Assembly: GCA_903831845.1 (NCBI GenBank)
Contig: CAIKZJ010000322.1
Location: forward strand, 1 to 44,850
From: an uncultured Ignavibacteriota bacterium
GTDB taxonomy: Bacteria; Bacteroidota; Ignavibacteria; Tepidaquicellales; Tepidaquicellaceae
Length of the DNA stretch: 44,850 nucleotides
Reading direction: 5' to 3'
Part shown: positions 28,075 to 37,870 of the stretch, piece by piece
Layout of the letters: every line of letters begins with the position of its first letter
Position numbering within the stretch: position 1 is the stretch's first letter
Notes under the pieces: generated by a model
The model's input: the letters and a program-made list of their open reading frames with translations, nothing else
Database searches by the model: none
What the model was told of the DNA's origin: nothing
Made by a program: the position numbers and the translations under genes

Positions 28075-28911
28075 ATGGAAAATACGACCGACACAGGAAA
28101 ATCATTTTTTCATTACGTTAAAGTATCGTTACCCTGGATTCTTGCATTTATTATCACAGCCGCTTCCGCCTATTACCAGAGAATAACCGGACCCACGTAT
28201 CCGGTCTCCGGAAAATCCGTTTTTCAGGGAAAAGAGATAAATTACAAATTCGAAAGAAGCCACAGCACGAGCGAAAACTGCCCCGTTCAGGTGAATGTCG
28301 CAGACAACAACCTGAAAGGCGTGCTTCTATGGAAAAGACACAAGACAAAAGACGAAGTCTCCAGAGTCGAGATGAAAAACGAGAACGGGATTCTTAAAGC
28401 CGAACTGCCCAAACAACCCGCGGCAGGCAAACTCGACTATTCTGTCAGGGTAATCGGACAGAACACTGAAACAGAAATCCCCGAAAAACCCGTTACGGTA
28501 AGGTATAAAGGAGACGTTCCGGGACCGGTTCTGATAATCCATATTATACTGATATTCGCCGCCATGCTGCTTTCTACGAGAGCTGGAATAGAAGTGTTCA
28601 AGAAAGAACCGCAGATGAAAAAATTCACTTTCTGGTCGCTCGGGCTTATGTTTGTAGGAGGAATGATACTCGGACCGATAGTGCAGAAATACGCGTTTGA
28701 CGCGTACTGGACAGGGGTTCCGTTCGGTTACGACCTCACGGACAACAAGACCCTGATTGCGTTCATCGCCTGGATAGTAGCCGCCGTGATGGTTTTCAAA
28801 TCGAAGAAACCGGCGTACTGGGTGCTCGGCGCTGCAGCTGTAACGCTTATTGTGTTCCTGATACCTCACAGCGTGCTCGGTTCGGAACTTGATTACTCAA
28901 AAATGAATTAA
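28075..28911 (+). CDS. Membrane protein of unknown function
   Basis: N-terminal TM, exported beta-rich segment, then about four TM helices; 16 nt upstream of the M28 peptidase ORF. Confidence 0.75.
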   Translation: MENTTDTGKSFFHYVKVSLPWILAFIITAASAYYQRITGPTYPVSGKSVFQGKEINYKFERSHSTSENCPVQVNVADNNLKGVLLWKRHKTKDEVSRVEMKNENGILKAELPKQPAAGKLDYSVRVIGQNTETEIPEKPVTVRYKGDVPGPVLIIHIILIFAAMLLSTRAGIEVFKKEPQMKKFTFWSLGLMFVGGMILGPIVQKYAFDAYWTGVPFGYDLTDNKTLIAFIAWIVAAVMVFKSKKPAYWVLGAAAVTLIVFLIPHSVLGSELDYSKMN

Positions 28912-28927
28912 ATTTTATAAATAACTG

Positions 28928-30760
28928 ATGAAGAAAATATTCATATTCATATCACTGCTTTTGCTGCAAAGCGGTTATCTGCTTTCACAATACGACATCG
29001 ACAAAGTAAGAAACAACGATATTACAAAAGAAGAAGTATATGAGCACGTTAAATATCTTGCTTCGGACAAACTCGAAGGCAGATATCCGGGAACAAACGG
29101 CGACATACTCGCGAGACAGTATTTAAGCCGGGAGTTTCAGAAATACGGCCTGAAACCGGAGGGAGACAGCGCTTATATACAGAGATTCGACATGAACAAC
29201 GGCGTTAAGGCCGGAAGCATGAACTCGGCGTCTTTTACAGGATTAAACGGAGTTATTAAAGTATCGGATAAGGATTTCACGCCTCTTGCAGTCTCGTCAA
29301 ACGGAAAAGCTGAAGGTAAACTAGTATTCGCGGGATACGGAATTAAAGCCGATAACCTGAATTACAACGACTTTAAAGACAAAAACGGAAACGAAATAAA
29401 CGTAGAAGGCAAGGTTATTGTAATTATGCGCTATTCGCCGACATACATGAATACATCAAACGACAAGTTCTCCGCATTCGAACCGTTGAGGGCAAAACTC
29501 TCTGTAATAAAGGACCTCAAGCCTGCGGGAATAATAATAATCACTCCGCCCGACAATAATTCAAATGACGACGATCTGATGGAAATCGGTAACGACATCG
29601 TAAGGAATAATACGGGCATACCCATAATAAACGTACGCAGGTCAATAATAGCGTCATTGATGAACGAGCGCGGATATTTTCTGAACCTCATAACGTCCGA
29701 TATTAATTCGAATTTCACTCCGAACTGCTTCGAGTTTCCGGACGTCACCGCCAGTTTTAACGTCGACCTTCAGGACGACATCTCAAAGACAGGCAATGTT
29801 ATCGGGCTGCTGGAAGGTTCCGACCCTGTTCTTAAGAATGAAGTGATAGTCGTCGGAGCACATTTCGACCATCTTGGTTACGGCGGCTCGAACTCGATGT
29901 ACAGCGGAAAGGAAAAGCTTATACATCACGGCGCGGACGACAACGCATCGGGCACGGCGGGAGTTCTTGAACTCGCGCAGAAATTTTCATCGGAAAAGAA
30001 GAACATAAAAAGAAGCATACTCTTTCTTTGTTTTACAGGCGAAGAGGAAGGACTTATCGGTTCATCATACTTCACGAAATCTGAAAAGTTCAAGGAGTTC
30101 AACATTGTTGCGATGATAAACATGGATATGATAGGAAGATTAAAGGACAACAAGCTTATTCTCAACGGCACTGGCACTTCTTCGTTCTGGGTCCCGGAAA
30201 TAGAGAAACTCAACAAGACTTACAATTTTTCAATATCAATGAGTCCGGACGGATTCGGTCCGTCGGATCATTCGTCGTTTTACGGGAAGAATCTTCCAGT
30301 ACTCATGTTTTTCACTGACCTTCACGGCGATTACCACAAACCGTCCGACACTTACGACAAGATAAACACGGAAGGCGAAGCTAAAGTACTTAAGATGGTT
30401 TACGACATGACGAACAATATAGCCAACGGGCAGACCAAGCCTGAATTCACGAAAGTCGTAAAGAAGGAAGAGGAAAACAAAGGCGAAAGAAAATCGGTGC
30501 GCGTTTACGTCGGCACCGTTCCGGATTTTTCTTACACGGGCGACGGGTTCAAGATTTCGGGCGTTCAGGCAGGAAGTCCGGCGGAAAAATACGGATTGCT
30601 TGCGGGTGACATAATGATAAAATTCGGCGAAAAGGAAATAAAAAACATATACGACTATACTGCCGCGCTTGGCGAATACAAGCCGGGGCAGGAAGTTGAC
30701 GTTACAGTGAAGAGAGACGACAAGGAAGTATGCCTTAAAGTCACTCTCGGCAAGAAATAA
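28928..30760 (+). CDS. M28 family metallopeptidase with PA-like insert and C-terminal PDZ domain
   Basis: VVGAHFDHLGYGG...HHGADDNASGTAGVLELAQKF...FTGEEEGLIGSSYF...MINMDMIGR...LHGDYHKPSDTYDKI; PDZ GFKISGVQAGSPAEKYGLLAGDIMIKFGEKEI. Confidence 0.93.
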   Translation: MKKIFIFISLLLLQSGYLLSQYDIDKVRNNDITKEEVYEHVKYLASDKLEGRYPGTNGDILARQYLSREFQKYGLKPEGDSAYIQRFDMNNGVKAGSMNSASFTGLNGVIKVSDKDFTPLAVSSNGKAEGKLVFAGYGIKADNLNYNDFKDKNGNEINVEGKVIVIMRYSPTYMNTSNDKFSAFEPLRAKLSVIKDLKPAGIIIITPPDNNSNDDDLMEIGNDIVRNNTGIPIINVRRSIIASLMNERGYFLNLITSDINSNFTPNCFEFPDVTASFNVDLQDDISKTGNVIGLLEGSDPVLKNEVIVVGAHFDHLGYGGSNSMYSGKEKLIHHGADDNASGTAGVLELAQKFSSEKKNIKRSILFLCFTGEEEGLIGSSYFTKSEKFKEFNIVAMINMDMIGRLKDNKLILNGTGTSSFWVPEIEKLNKTYNFSISMSPDGFGPSDHSSFYGKNLPVLMFFTDLHGDYHKPSDTYDKINTEGEAKVLKMVYDMTNNIANGQTKPEFTKVVKKEEENKGERKSVRVYVGTVPDFSYTGDGFKISGVQAGSPAEKYGLLAGDIMIKFGEKEIKNIYDYTAALGEYKPGQEVDVTVKRDDKEVCLKVTLGKK

Positions 30761-30796
30761 TTTCGATAATTTCAAAGTTAATTTACCGGAGGATAG

Positions 30797-31336
30797 ATGA
30801 AAAAGTATTTTGCTGCTGTTGTTCTGGCAATATTGTTCAGCGGTTGTATAACGGGCTCAATCGACTACTCAACCCAGGATATATACAACGAAGGCGCGGT
30901 CAGGACAATGTTATCCTGGAAAATTCAGTACGATACTGTTAACGGCAGAATAATGACGAGCGACATGCTGGGCGGCTCGACCGAAACGCGCTATACAGAC
31001 TCCACTCTGCCGGAAGAGCTTCTCGAAGAACCGCCAAGAATAGCTGAAACGAGAGGCCAGAAGCTTGCAGGAATGATTAACACAAGTATGACGACGAAGA
31101 TTTCTGAAAAAGGAGACGGCATCATCAAAGTATCAAGACCGTTCTTCAAGGATAAATTCATCATGCACGTGAAGATCACCCTTTACGACAACGCGAACTA
31201 TAAAATAGCGGAACTCGACGTATTCAACCGCTGCGACTTCGACGGACAGAAAACGACGATGGCCAACAACGCCATGCATGATTATGATTTCGCCAGATAC
31301 TGCGCGGCGAAGATTTACGAGGTTATAGGGAAATGA
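30797..31336 (+). CDS. Putative lipoprotein of unknown function
   Basis: Signal peptide with lipobox MKKYFAAVVLAILFSGCITG; AGGA-type RBS upstream (accggaggatag). Confidence 0.75.
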   Translation: MKKYFAAVVLAILFSGCITGSIDYSTQDIYNEGAVRTMLSWKIQYDTVNGRIMTSDMLGGSTETRYTDSTLPEELLEEPPRIAETRGQKLAGMINTSMTTKISEKGDGIIKVSRPFFKDKFIMHVKITLYDNANYKIAELDVFNRCDFDGQKTTMANNAMHDYDFARYCAAKIYEVIGK

Positions 31337-31346
31337 AGCCCTGAAC

Positions 31347-31374
31347 AAAAAAGCCCGCTGATGCGGGCTTTTTT
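31347..31374. terminator. Bidirectional terminator between the lipoprotein gene and nuoF
   Basis: AAAAAAGCCCGC-tgat-GCGGGCTTTTTT between convergent genes. Confidence 0.88.
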
Positions 31375-31393
31375 GTTATATAAAGATATAAGA

Positions 31394-32677
31394 TTATCTT
31401 AGCGAATGCACCTTGTTCCGGACCGGAACTTCTACGTCTTCTTTCGGGATTCTCTTTTCAAACTCCTGCCGGAATTTCTTCACAGTCCATTTAACGGGCC
31501 ATGCAGCAGCGTCGCCCAGGGCGCAGATTGTATTTCCTTCGATATTCTGCGCGACTGATGTAAGCAGATCGAGGTCGCTTATCCTACCCTGGCCGGAATC
31601 AATCCTCTTCAGGACTCTTAACAGCCAACCGGTTCCTTCCCTGCAGGGAGTGCACTGCCCGCAGGATTCGTGATAATAGAATTTTGAAATCCGGATCAGG
31701 ACCTTCAATATGTCTGTATCCTCATTCATCACCATTACGCCTGCCGTGCCGATTGACGAGCCGAATTCCTTGAGGCTTTCATTGTCCATGTTCGCTTTCA
31801 GGCATTCTTCCTTCGTTAGCGGCGGCATAGAAGAGCCGCCCGGAATTACCATCTTAATGTCTTTCCCGTCAAGCATTCCGCCGCACGTATCGTTTATTAT
31901 CGACATGAGCGGTGTACCGGTTGGAAGTTCGTACACGCCCGGTTTGTTAACGTGGCCGCTGACACCGAAAAGCAGCGTGCCCGGATGCTTCGGAGCGCCT
32001 ATTTTCGAGAACCATTCCGCGCCGTTCCTGATTATTTCGGGAACGTTCGCAAGAGTTTCAATATTATTGATTGTAGTCGGGCATCCCCAGAGTCCGAACG
32101 CAGCCGGGAACGGAGGTTTAACTCTAGGATATCCGCGTTTTCCTTCAACCGAATTCATCAGCGCGGATTCCTCTCCGCAGATATACGCGCCCGCTCCGCG
32201 GTGAATATAAATATCGGTCGAGAAACCTGTGCCGAGAATATTTTTTCCTATATATCCTTTTTTATATGCGTCGTCGATCGCAGCCTGCAGAAGATTTATC
32301 CACTTGTAGTATTCTCCCCTGATGTAAACGTATGCGGCTTTTATGCCCATCGCGTAGCAGGCAAGAAGAGTGCCTTCGATGAACTGATGTGGATTTCTTT
32401 CGAAAATTTCCCTGTCCTTGAAGCTGCCGGGTTCGGATTCATCGCCGTTGCAGCAGAGGTATTTCGGTTTGTCGCCGGTCTTCGGCATGAACGTCCATTT
32501 CAGACCCGTGGGAAAACAGGCGCCTCCCCTGCCTCTTAGATTCGAATTCTTCACTTCGTTCGTCACGTCTTCCGGGCTCATTTCCTTAAGGGCTTTTTTG
32601 AAAGCCGAATAGCCGCCGTTAGACTCGTAAACGTCTATCCTGTGAAAATCCTTTATATCCTTTAATATAATATTCAT
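31394..32677 (-). CDS. nuoF: NADH-quinone oxidoreductase subunit F
   Basis: LRGRGGACFPTGLKWTFMP...YLCCNGDESEPGSFKDREIFERNPHQFIEG...YICGEESALMNSVEGKRGYPRVKPPFPA...YHESCGQCTPCREGTGW. Confidence 0.97.
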   Translation of the reverse strand: MNIILKDIKDFHRIDVYESNGGYSAFKKALKEMSPEDVTNEVKNSNLRGRGGACFPTGLKWTFMPKTGDKPKYLCCNGDESEPGSFKDREIFERNPHQFIEGTLLACYAMGIKAAYVYIRGEYYKWINLLQAAIDDAYKKGYIGKNILGTGFSTDIYIHRGAGAYICGEESALMNSVEGKRGYPRVKPPFPAAFGLWGCPTTINNIETLANVPEIIRNGAEWFSKIGAPKHPGTLLFGVSGHVNKPGVYELPTGTPLMSIINDTCGGMLDGKDIKMVIPGGSSMPPLTKEECLKANMDNESLKEFGSSIGTAGVMVMNEDTDILKVLIRISKFYYHESCGQCTPCREGTGWLLRVLKRIDSGQGRISDLDLLTSVAQNIEGNTICALGDAAAWPVKWTVKKFRQEFEKRIPKEDVEVPVRNKVHSLR

Positions 32678-32721
32678 TTTACGATGTTATTTTCTTTCGT
32701 GTGTAGCTAATCCGATTTTAT

Positions 32722-33219
32722 TTACTTTACATGATTCCTGAATTCTTCGAGTAATTTCCCGACTTTTGATGTGTCGAGATTCTCGTAATATTCCTTGTTG
32801 TTTACCTGCATCATCGGAGCAGTTGCGCATGAGCCGAGGCATTCGACTTCCTCGATCGTGAACATGCCGTCTGCAGTTGTTTCGTTGTTCTTTATCCCGA
32901 GTTTCTCCGATACGTAATTGTAAAGTTCGTATCCGCCCCTTAGCATGCATGATACGTTCGTGCATATCTGCAGATGATATTTTCCTCTGGGCTGCTTGTT
33001 GAACATCGTATAGAACGTCACGACGCCCAGCACATGCTCGTAGGGCACGTTCAGCAGTTCGCCCGCATACTTCATCGAATCGGGAGATATCCAGCCTTCT
33101 TTTTCCTGCACCATCCATAGCATGGGCAGAAGCGCCGCTTGCGGCGAGGGATAATGCGATTTTATCTCTTCGACTTTCTTTAATTCTTCTTCGTTGAATA
33201 ATTGCATCTCTGTAATCAA
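32722..33219 (-). CDS. nuoE: NADH-quinone oxidoreductase subunit E
   Basis: LLPMLWMVQEKEGWISPDSMKYAGELLNVPYEHVLGVVTFYTMFNKQPRGKYHLQICTNVSCMLRGG...EEVECLGSCATAPMMQVN. Confidence 0.96.
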   Translation of the reverse strand: MITEMQLFNEEELKKVEEIKSHYPSPQAALLPMLWMVQEKEGWISPDSMKYAGELLNVPYEHVLGVVTFYTMFNKQPRGKYHLQICTNVSCMLRGGYELYNYVSEKLGIKNNETTADGMFTIEEVECLGSCATAPMMQVNNKEYYENLDTSKVGKLLEEFRNHVK

Positions 33220-33231
33220 AAATTTTTCAAA

Positions 33232-34509
33232 TTATTTGTCTGCCTCGCCCATTACAGGATCAAGACCGCCGATAATTACGACCGAATCCGAAATAAAAGC
33301 GTCCTTCAGCATCACCGGCAGAGACTGCAGGTTGCAGAAAGACGGCGAATGTATCTTCGTCCTGAACGGATGACCGGTCCCGTCGCTGATTATGTAAAAT
33401 CCGAGTTCGCCTTTCGAAGACTCAACCGCTCCGTAAGACTCTCCGACAGGAGGATTCTGCCCGAAATTAATGAGCATGAAATCATGAATGAGCTCTTCCA
33501 TTTTTGTATATATCTTTTCTTTCTTGGGAAGGGCCTTTTTCGGAGCGAGAGCGTTAACCGGACCTTTCGGCATTTTTTCAATGCACTGCCTGATTATTTT
33601 CACCGACTGATACATTTCCTCAAAACGCAGCCAGAATCTTGCAAGACTGTCGCTTTCTGTCGCCGTCGGAACATCGAAATCAACTTTATCATAAACGAGA
33701 TAAGGCTCGTCTTTCCTCAGATCGCTGTCGATGCCCGCGGCCCGGAGTATGGGTCCGGTAATACCGTAATTTATTACATCCTCTTTCGACATGTAACCGA
33801 TGCCTTCAAGCCTGTCAACGAACACCCTGTTTCGTTCGATTATGTTTCTCATCTCTTTCAGGTATCCGGGGAATTCGTCTATAAACTTTGTTATAGCTCT
33901 TAAAGCCTCGTCTGTGATATCCTGCGCAACGCCGCCGATCCTCGAATACGAAGTCGTGAACCTGACGCCGATATACATATCGTAAATATCGAGTATCTTT
34001 TCCCTTTCCCTCATTGCCCAGAGGAACGGCGTTAATCCGCCCGTATCCATAACGGTTGTACCGTAAGCTATCAGGTGCGACTGTATTCTTCCGAGTTCTG
34101 CAGAAATTGTTCTGACGTATTGTCCGCGTTCGGGAACTTCAAGATTAAGGAGTTTCTCAACCGCGAGCGTATATGCGATGTTGTTCGCGACGGGCTGAAG
34201 GTAATCGAGCCTGTCCGTGTGAGGAATGAACTCGTGATAAGACATATTCTCGGCGAGTTTCTCGTATCCTCTGTGAAGGTATCCGAGGTCGGGAACCGCT
34301 TTTTTAATCGTTTCTCCGTCAAGACTTATAAGAAGCCTTAGCACGCCGTGCGTAGCGGGATGCTGCGGCCCCATGTTAAGCACCATTTCATTTTCAAGAG
34401 CGTCGTCAAATTCAACGCTCAGGTCCTGAGATTCGAGAGCATCCAGAATTTTGGATTTTGGAATTTCAGGATCGTTTTCTTTAAGTTTTTCGTATACTGT
34501 TTTGGACAT
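33232..34509 (-). CDS. nuoD: NADH-quinone oxidoreductase subunit D
   Basis: MVLNMGPQHPATHGVLRLLISLDGE...DLGYLHRGYEKLAENMSYHEFIPHTDRLDYLQP...GTGHPFRTKIHSPSFCNLQSLPVMLKDAFISDSVVIIGGLDPVMGEADK. Confidence 0.97.
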   Translation of the reverse strand: MSKTVYEKLKENDPEIPKSKILDALESQDLSVEFDDALENEMVLNMGPQHPATHGVLRLLISLDGETIKKAVPDLGYLHRGYEKLAENMSYHEFIPHTDRLDYLQPVANNIAYTLAVEKLLNLEVPERGQYVRTISAELGRIQSHLIAYGTTVMDTGGLTPFLWAMREREKILDIYDMYIGVRFTTSYSRIGGVAQDITDEALRAITKFIDEFPGYLKEMRNIIERNRVFVDRLEGIGYMSKEDVINYGITGPILRAAGIDSDLRKDEPYLVYDKVDFDVPTATESDSLARFWLRFEEMYQSVKIIRQCIEKMPKGPVNALAPKKALPKKEKIYTKMEELIHDFMLINFGQNPPVGESYGAVESSKGELGFYIISDGTGHPFRTKIHSPSFCNLQSLPVMLKDAFISDSVVIIGGLDPVMGEADK

Positions 34510-34513
34510 AATT

Positions 34514-34999
34514 CTACTTTTTAGGCAAAGGCAGCGAGCCAGGAATACCCATTAACGGAAAATCTTTTCTAAGCGGATAATGTTCAAATTCTTCAGGCAT
34601 GTAAATCCTTCTCATATCGGGATGCCCCGTGAATACTATACCCATCATGTCGTACGCTTCCCTTTCATACCAGTTAACCGAATTCCATAAACCGGTCAGC
34701 GAAGGCGTAGCGGGATTTTTTACGTCGGGTATTAATACTTTAACAAATAATCTGTCCCTGTGCGCCAGCGAATAAAGGCTGTAAATAACTTCAAACCTGT
34801 TCTGCTTTTTAAACCTGTCGACGCTGACTGCGTCCCTGCACTGTTCGAAAGAAATCGTTGAGTCATTTTTAAGCGTTTCACATACTTTCACTACGTTTTC
34901 AGGTGTGGTAATAACGCCCGGGGTACCGTTGACGTCATAGAACTCTGCGCCGTATCCCGAAAGCTTTTCTTTTATTAAATTTAATCTGTCTTCGTTCAT
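34514..34999 (-). CDS. nuoC: NADH-quinone oxidoreductase subunit C
   Basis: YSLYSLAHRDRLFVKVLIPD...SLTGLWNSVNWYEREAYDMMGIVFTGHPDMRRIYMPEEFEHYPLRKDFPLMG. ORF opens at 35071; the likely start is MNEDRLN at 34999. Confidence 0.92.
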   Translation of the reverse strand: MNEDRLNLIKEKLSGYGAEFYDVNGTPGVITTPENVVKVCETLKNDSTISFEQCRDAVSVDRFKKQNRFEVIYSLYSLAHRDRLFVKVLIPDVKNPATPSLTGLWNSVNWYEREAYDMMGIVFTGHPDMRRIYMPEEFEHYPLRKDFPLMGIPGSLPLPKK

Positions 35000-35146
35000 A
35001 ACATAATTTCGTGAAAAATAGGATTTAAGCCGTATAATTGAAATAACAAAATATGGAAACTGAAAATTCAAAATCCGCTAATATTCGTGATTTTGGGCTG
35101 TTGCATTTTTATAACAGGGAATTTGTTGTTCTTTCAAAGGAGAAAA

Positions 35147-36607
35147 ATGAAAAACACAATTATTTTACTGGCATTTCTGATGCTTGCGGTTACCGCTTGC
35201 GCGCAGAATCCTAACGTTCAACTGGTTGACGCGTTCCCGAACCTTACTTTCAACAAGCCCCTGCACATGACCAATATGGGCGACAACAGGAATTTCGTTG
35301 TACAGCAGGACGGGAAAATCATATTATTCCAGAATGATTCTAACGTAACCGCTTCGAAAGTCTTTCTGAATATTTCGAATAAAATCTCGTCATCATCGGG
35401 CGAAGAAGGGCTTCTTGGACTTGCTTTTCATCCCAACTACTCATCCAACGGTTATTTTTACGTGAATTATACAGCGCCTTCGCCACTAAGGACAGTCATC
35501 GCCAGATACAAAGTGAGTACGTCCGACCCGGACAAGGCGGATTCATTAAGTGAATACAAGATACTCGAAATAAATCAGCCGTACACAAATCACAACGGCG
35601 GCACCGTAATGTTCGGTATGGACGGATATCTTTACATCGGCATGGGCGACGGCGGAAGCGCGGGAGACCCTAACAACAACGCGCAGAACCTGCAGGTACT
35701 GCTCGGCAAGATGCTCAGGATTAACGTAAACGATACAACGGCGACAAGAAGATATCTGATACCGCCGACTAATCCTTTTTACAACAACCCGGCGGCGGGC
35801 AAAGAGGAAATTTACGCCTGGGGTTTGAGAAATCCATGGAAGTTCACGCAGGACCCGGTAACCGGGCTGATATACGTGGGCGATGTAGGACAGAATCTCT
35901 GGGAGGAAATTGACATTCTGCAAAACGGGAAAAACTACGGATGGAGGGTGATGGAAGGGTTTGCATGCTATAATCCATCTACCGGCTGTGACACATCGGG
36001 CAAAACGCTTCCGATAAAAGCATACGGCCACACGTCAGGAAGCTGCTCTGTAACAGGAGGATATGTTTACAGAGGTTCGAGGAGGCCCGAACTACGCGGC
36101 GCGTATATTTACGGCGACTACTGTTCAGGTATTATCTGGATGTTAAGATACAACAACGGCGCAGTTACATCGGACTCGCTTCTAACGCAGAAGAATATTC
36201 TCTTGAGTTCGTTCGGCGTCGACAGGAACAACGAACTTTATTTCATACAGACATCATCTGCAGCGAAGATATACAGATTCAACAGAAGCCCTCTTGCAGG
36301 AATAATAAACAATCAGAACGCTGAAGCGGAGAATTATTCGCTCGGACAGAATTACCCGAATCCGTTCAACCCTGCCACAAGGATCGCGTTCACAGTTCCG
36401 CAGAGGAGCGAAGTGAAGTTAAGCATTTATGACGCTTCGGGCAGGAACGTAAGAACGCTCGTGAACACATTTTTGCAGAGAGGAAATTACGAACTTGAAT
36501 GGAACGGCACCGACGATTACAACAGGCAGTTATCGAGCGGGATATATTTTTATAAGATGACTTCCGGAGATTTTTCCGATACGAGGAAGATGATTCTGCT
36601 CAAATAA
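35147..36607 (+). CDS. PQQ-dependent (YliI-like) soluble sugar dehydrogenase with T9SS sorting domain
   Basis: MKNTIILLAFLMLAVTACAQNPNVQLVDAFPNLTFNKPLHM...GEEGLLGLAFHPNYSSNGYFYVNY...NHNGGTVMFGMDGYLYIGMGDGGSAGDPNNNAQ...WGLRNPWKFTQDPVTGLIYVGDVGQNLWEEID; C-terminal QNYPNPFNPATRIAFTVP...RKMILLK. RBS aaaggag upstream of 35147. Confidence 0.92.
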   Translation: MKNTIILLAFLMLAVTACAQNPNVQLVDAFPNLTFNKPLHMTNMGDNRNFVVQQDGKIILFQNDSNVTASKVFLNISNKISSSSGEEGLLGLAFHPNYSSNGYFYVNYTAPSPLRTVIARYKVSTSDPDKADSLSEYKILEINQPYTNHNGGTVMFGMDGYLYIGMGDGGSAGDPNNNAQNLQVLLGKMLRINVNDTTATRRYLIPPTNPFYNNPAAGKEEIYAWGLRNPWKFTQDPVTGLIYVGDVGQNLWEEIDILQNGKNYGWRVMEGFACYNPSTGCDTSGKTLPIKAYGHTSGSCSVTGGYVYRGSRRPELRGAYIYGDYCSGIIWMLRYNNGAVTSDSLLTQKNILLSSFGVDRNNELYFIQTSSAAKIYRFNRSPLAGIINNQNAEAENYSLGQNYPNPFNPATRIAFTVPQRSEVKLSIYDASGRNVRTLVNTFLQRGNYELEWNGTDDYNRQLSSGIYFYKMTSGDFSDTRKMILLK

Positions 36608-37867
36608 TTATTTCATGAAGAACATCATCCCGAAATATACGACTGTAAGAGCTATGAGAATAATAACGGTCGACCAGCCGATCAGGTTGTTATAGAACTT
36701 ATTCGTGTATTCGCCCATTACTTTTTTCTTGTTCACGATGATCATGATAGAAACGAGTACGACGGGGAGGAACATGCCGTTAAGTATCTGGGATATAAGA
36801 GTAATCTTGATAAGCGGCGCGTCAGGTATTAGAATAATGAGCATGGAAATCACGAGCATTCCCGTATAGAGCGTGTAGAATTCGGGCGCCTCTTTCCACT
36901 TCTTGTCTATTCCCGCTTCAAAGCCGAAAGCTTCGCAGATGTAGAATGCAGCGGCGATAGGCAGAATAGTGGCCGAGAATATCGACGCTATGAAAAGTCC
37001 GAACGAAAAAACAACCGCCGCGAGGTTTCCTGCAAGAGGTTTCAGAGCCAGAGCAGCATCCTTCGCTTCGTTTATGATGACTCCCTGCGGATAGAGAGTC
37101 GAAGCGCAGGCGACGATTATGAAGAACGCGACGACAACCGTCGCGAGACAGCCGATCAGAATATCAAGAAGTATGAACTTGTAACTTTCTTTCTGCAATC
37201 CTTTTTCAATAACAGACGACTGCATGTAAAAAAGCATCCAGGGCGCGATGGTTGTTCCGATAACGCCTATAACAATGCCGAAATAACCCGCGTCCATATT
37301 TGCTTTCGGGCTTATGATAGCGTTTCCAATCTCGCTCCAGTTCGGTTTTCCCATCAGAGCCGAAATAATATACATGAACAATGCAAGGCTGAACACTATG
37401 AACACGCGTTCGGCAATCTTGTAATTCCCTTTTACGACCAGCAGCCATACAGCCACTCCTGCCAAAGGAACGGATATGTACTTGCTGATTCCGAGCACTT
37501 CCATGCTGCCGGCTATACCGGCGAATTCGGTAGTGGAGTTTCCGATATCTGCTATTATTAGTCCGAGGAAAATGAAGAAAGTAATCTTAAGGCCTGAATT
37601 TTCCCTTATCAGGTCGGCAAGCCCTTTGCCGGTAACAACTCCCATACGCGCGTTCATTTCCTGCACGACAATGAGAACAATGAAAGCCGGAATAAGTGTC
37701 CAGATAAGATTATAGCCGTAAAGCGCTCCCGCGACGGAATAGGTAGTGATTCCGCCGGCGTCGTTATCTACGCTGCCCGTGATAAGACCGGGTCCGAGTA
37801 TCGCGAAAAATAACGCGATGTTCCGGAATATTGCGCGCCTCGAGGCTTTAATGTTTTTTCCGAGCAT
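36608..37867 (-). CDS. Nramp family divalent metal transporter
   Basis: FAILGPGLITGSVDNDAGGITTYSVAGALYGYNLIWTLIPAFIVLIVVQEMNARMGVVTGKGLADLIREN...GTTIAPWMLFYMQSSVIEKG. Confidence 0.93.
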   Translation of the reverse strand: MLGKNIKASRRAIFRNIALFFAILGPGLITGSVDNDAGGITTYSVAGALYGYNLIWTLIPAFIVLIVVQEMNARMGVVTGKGLADLIRENSGLKITFFIFLGLIIADIGNSTTEFAGIAGSMEVLGISKYISVPLAGVAVWLLVVKGNYKIAERVFIVFSLALFMYIISALMGKPNWSEIGNAIISPKANMDAGYFGIVIGVIGTTIAPWMLFYMQSSVIEKGLQKESYKFILLDILIGCLATVVVAFFIIVACASTLYPQGVIINEAKDAALALKPLAGNLAAVVFSFGLFIASIFSATILPIAAAFYICEAFGFEAGIDKKWKEAPEFYTLYTGMLVISMLIILIPDAPLIKITLISQILNGMFLPVVLVSIMIIVNKKKVMGEYTNKFYNNLIGWSTVIILIALTVVYFGMMFFMK

Positions 37868-37870
37868 TCT

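Noticed and set aside
32687-33118. 143-aa minus-strand ORF overlapping nuoE
   Set aside because: Out-of-frame overlap with a clear NuoE frame; Arg-rich composition typical of a frame-shifted read.
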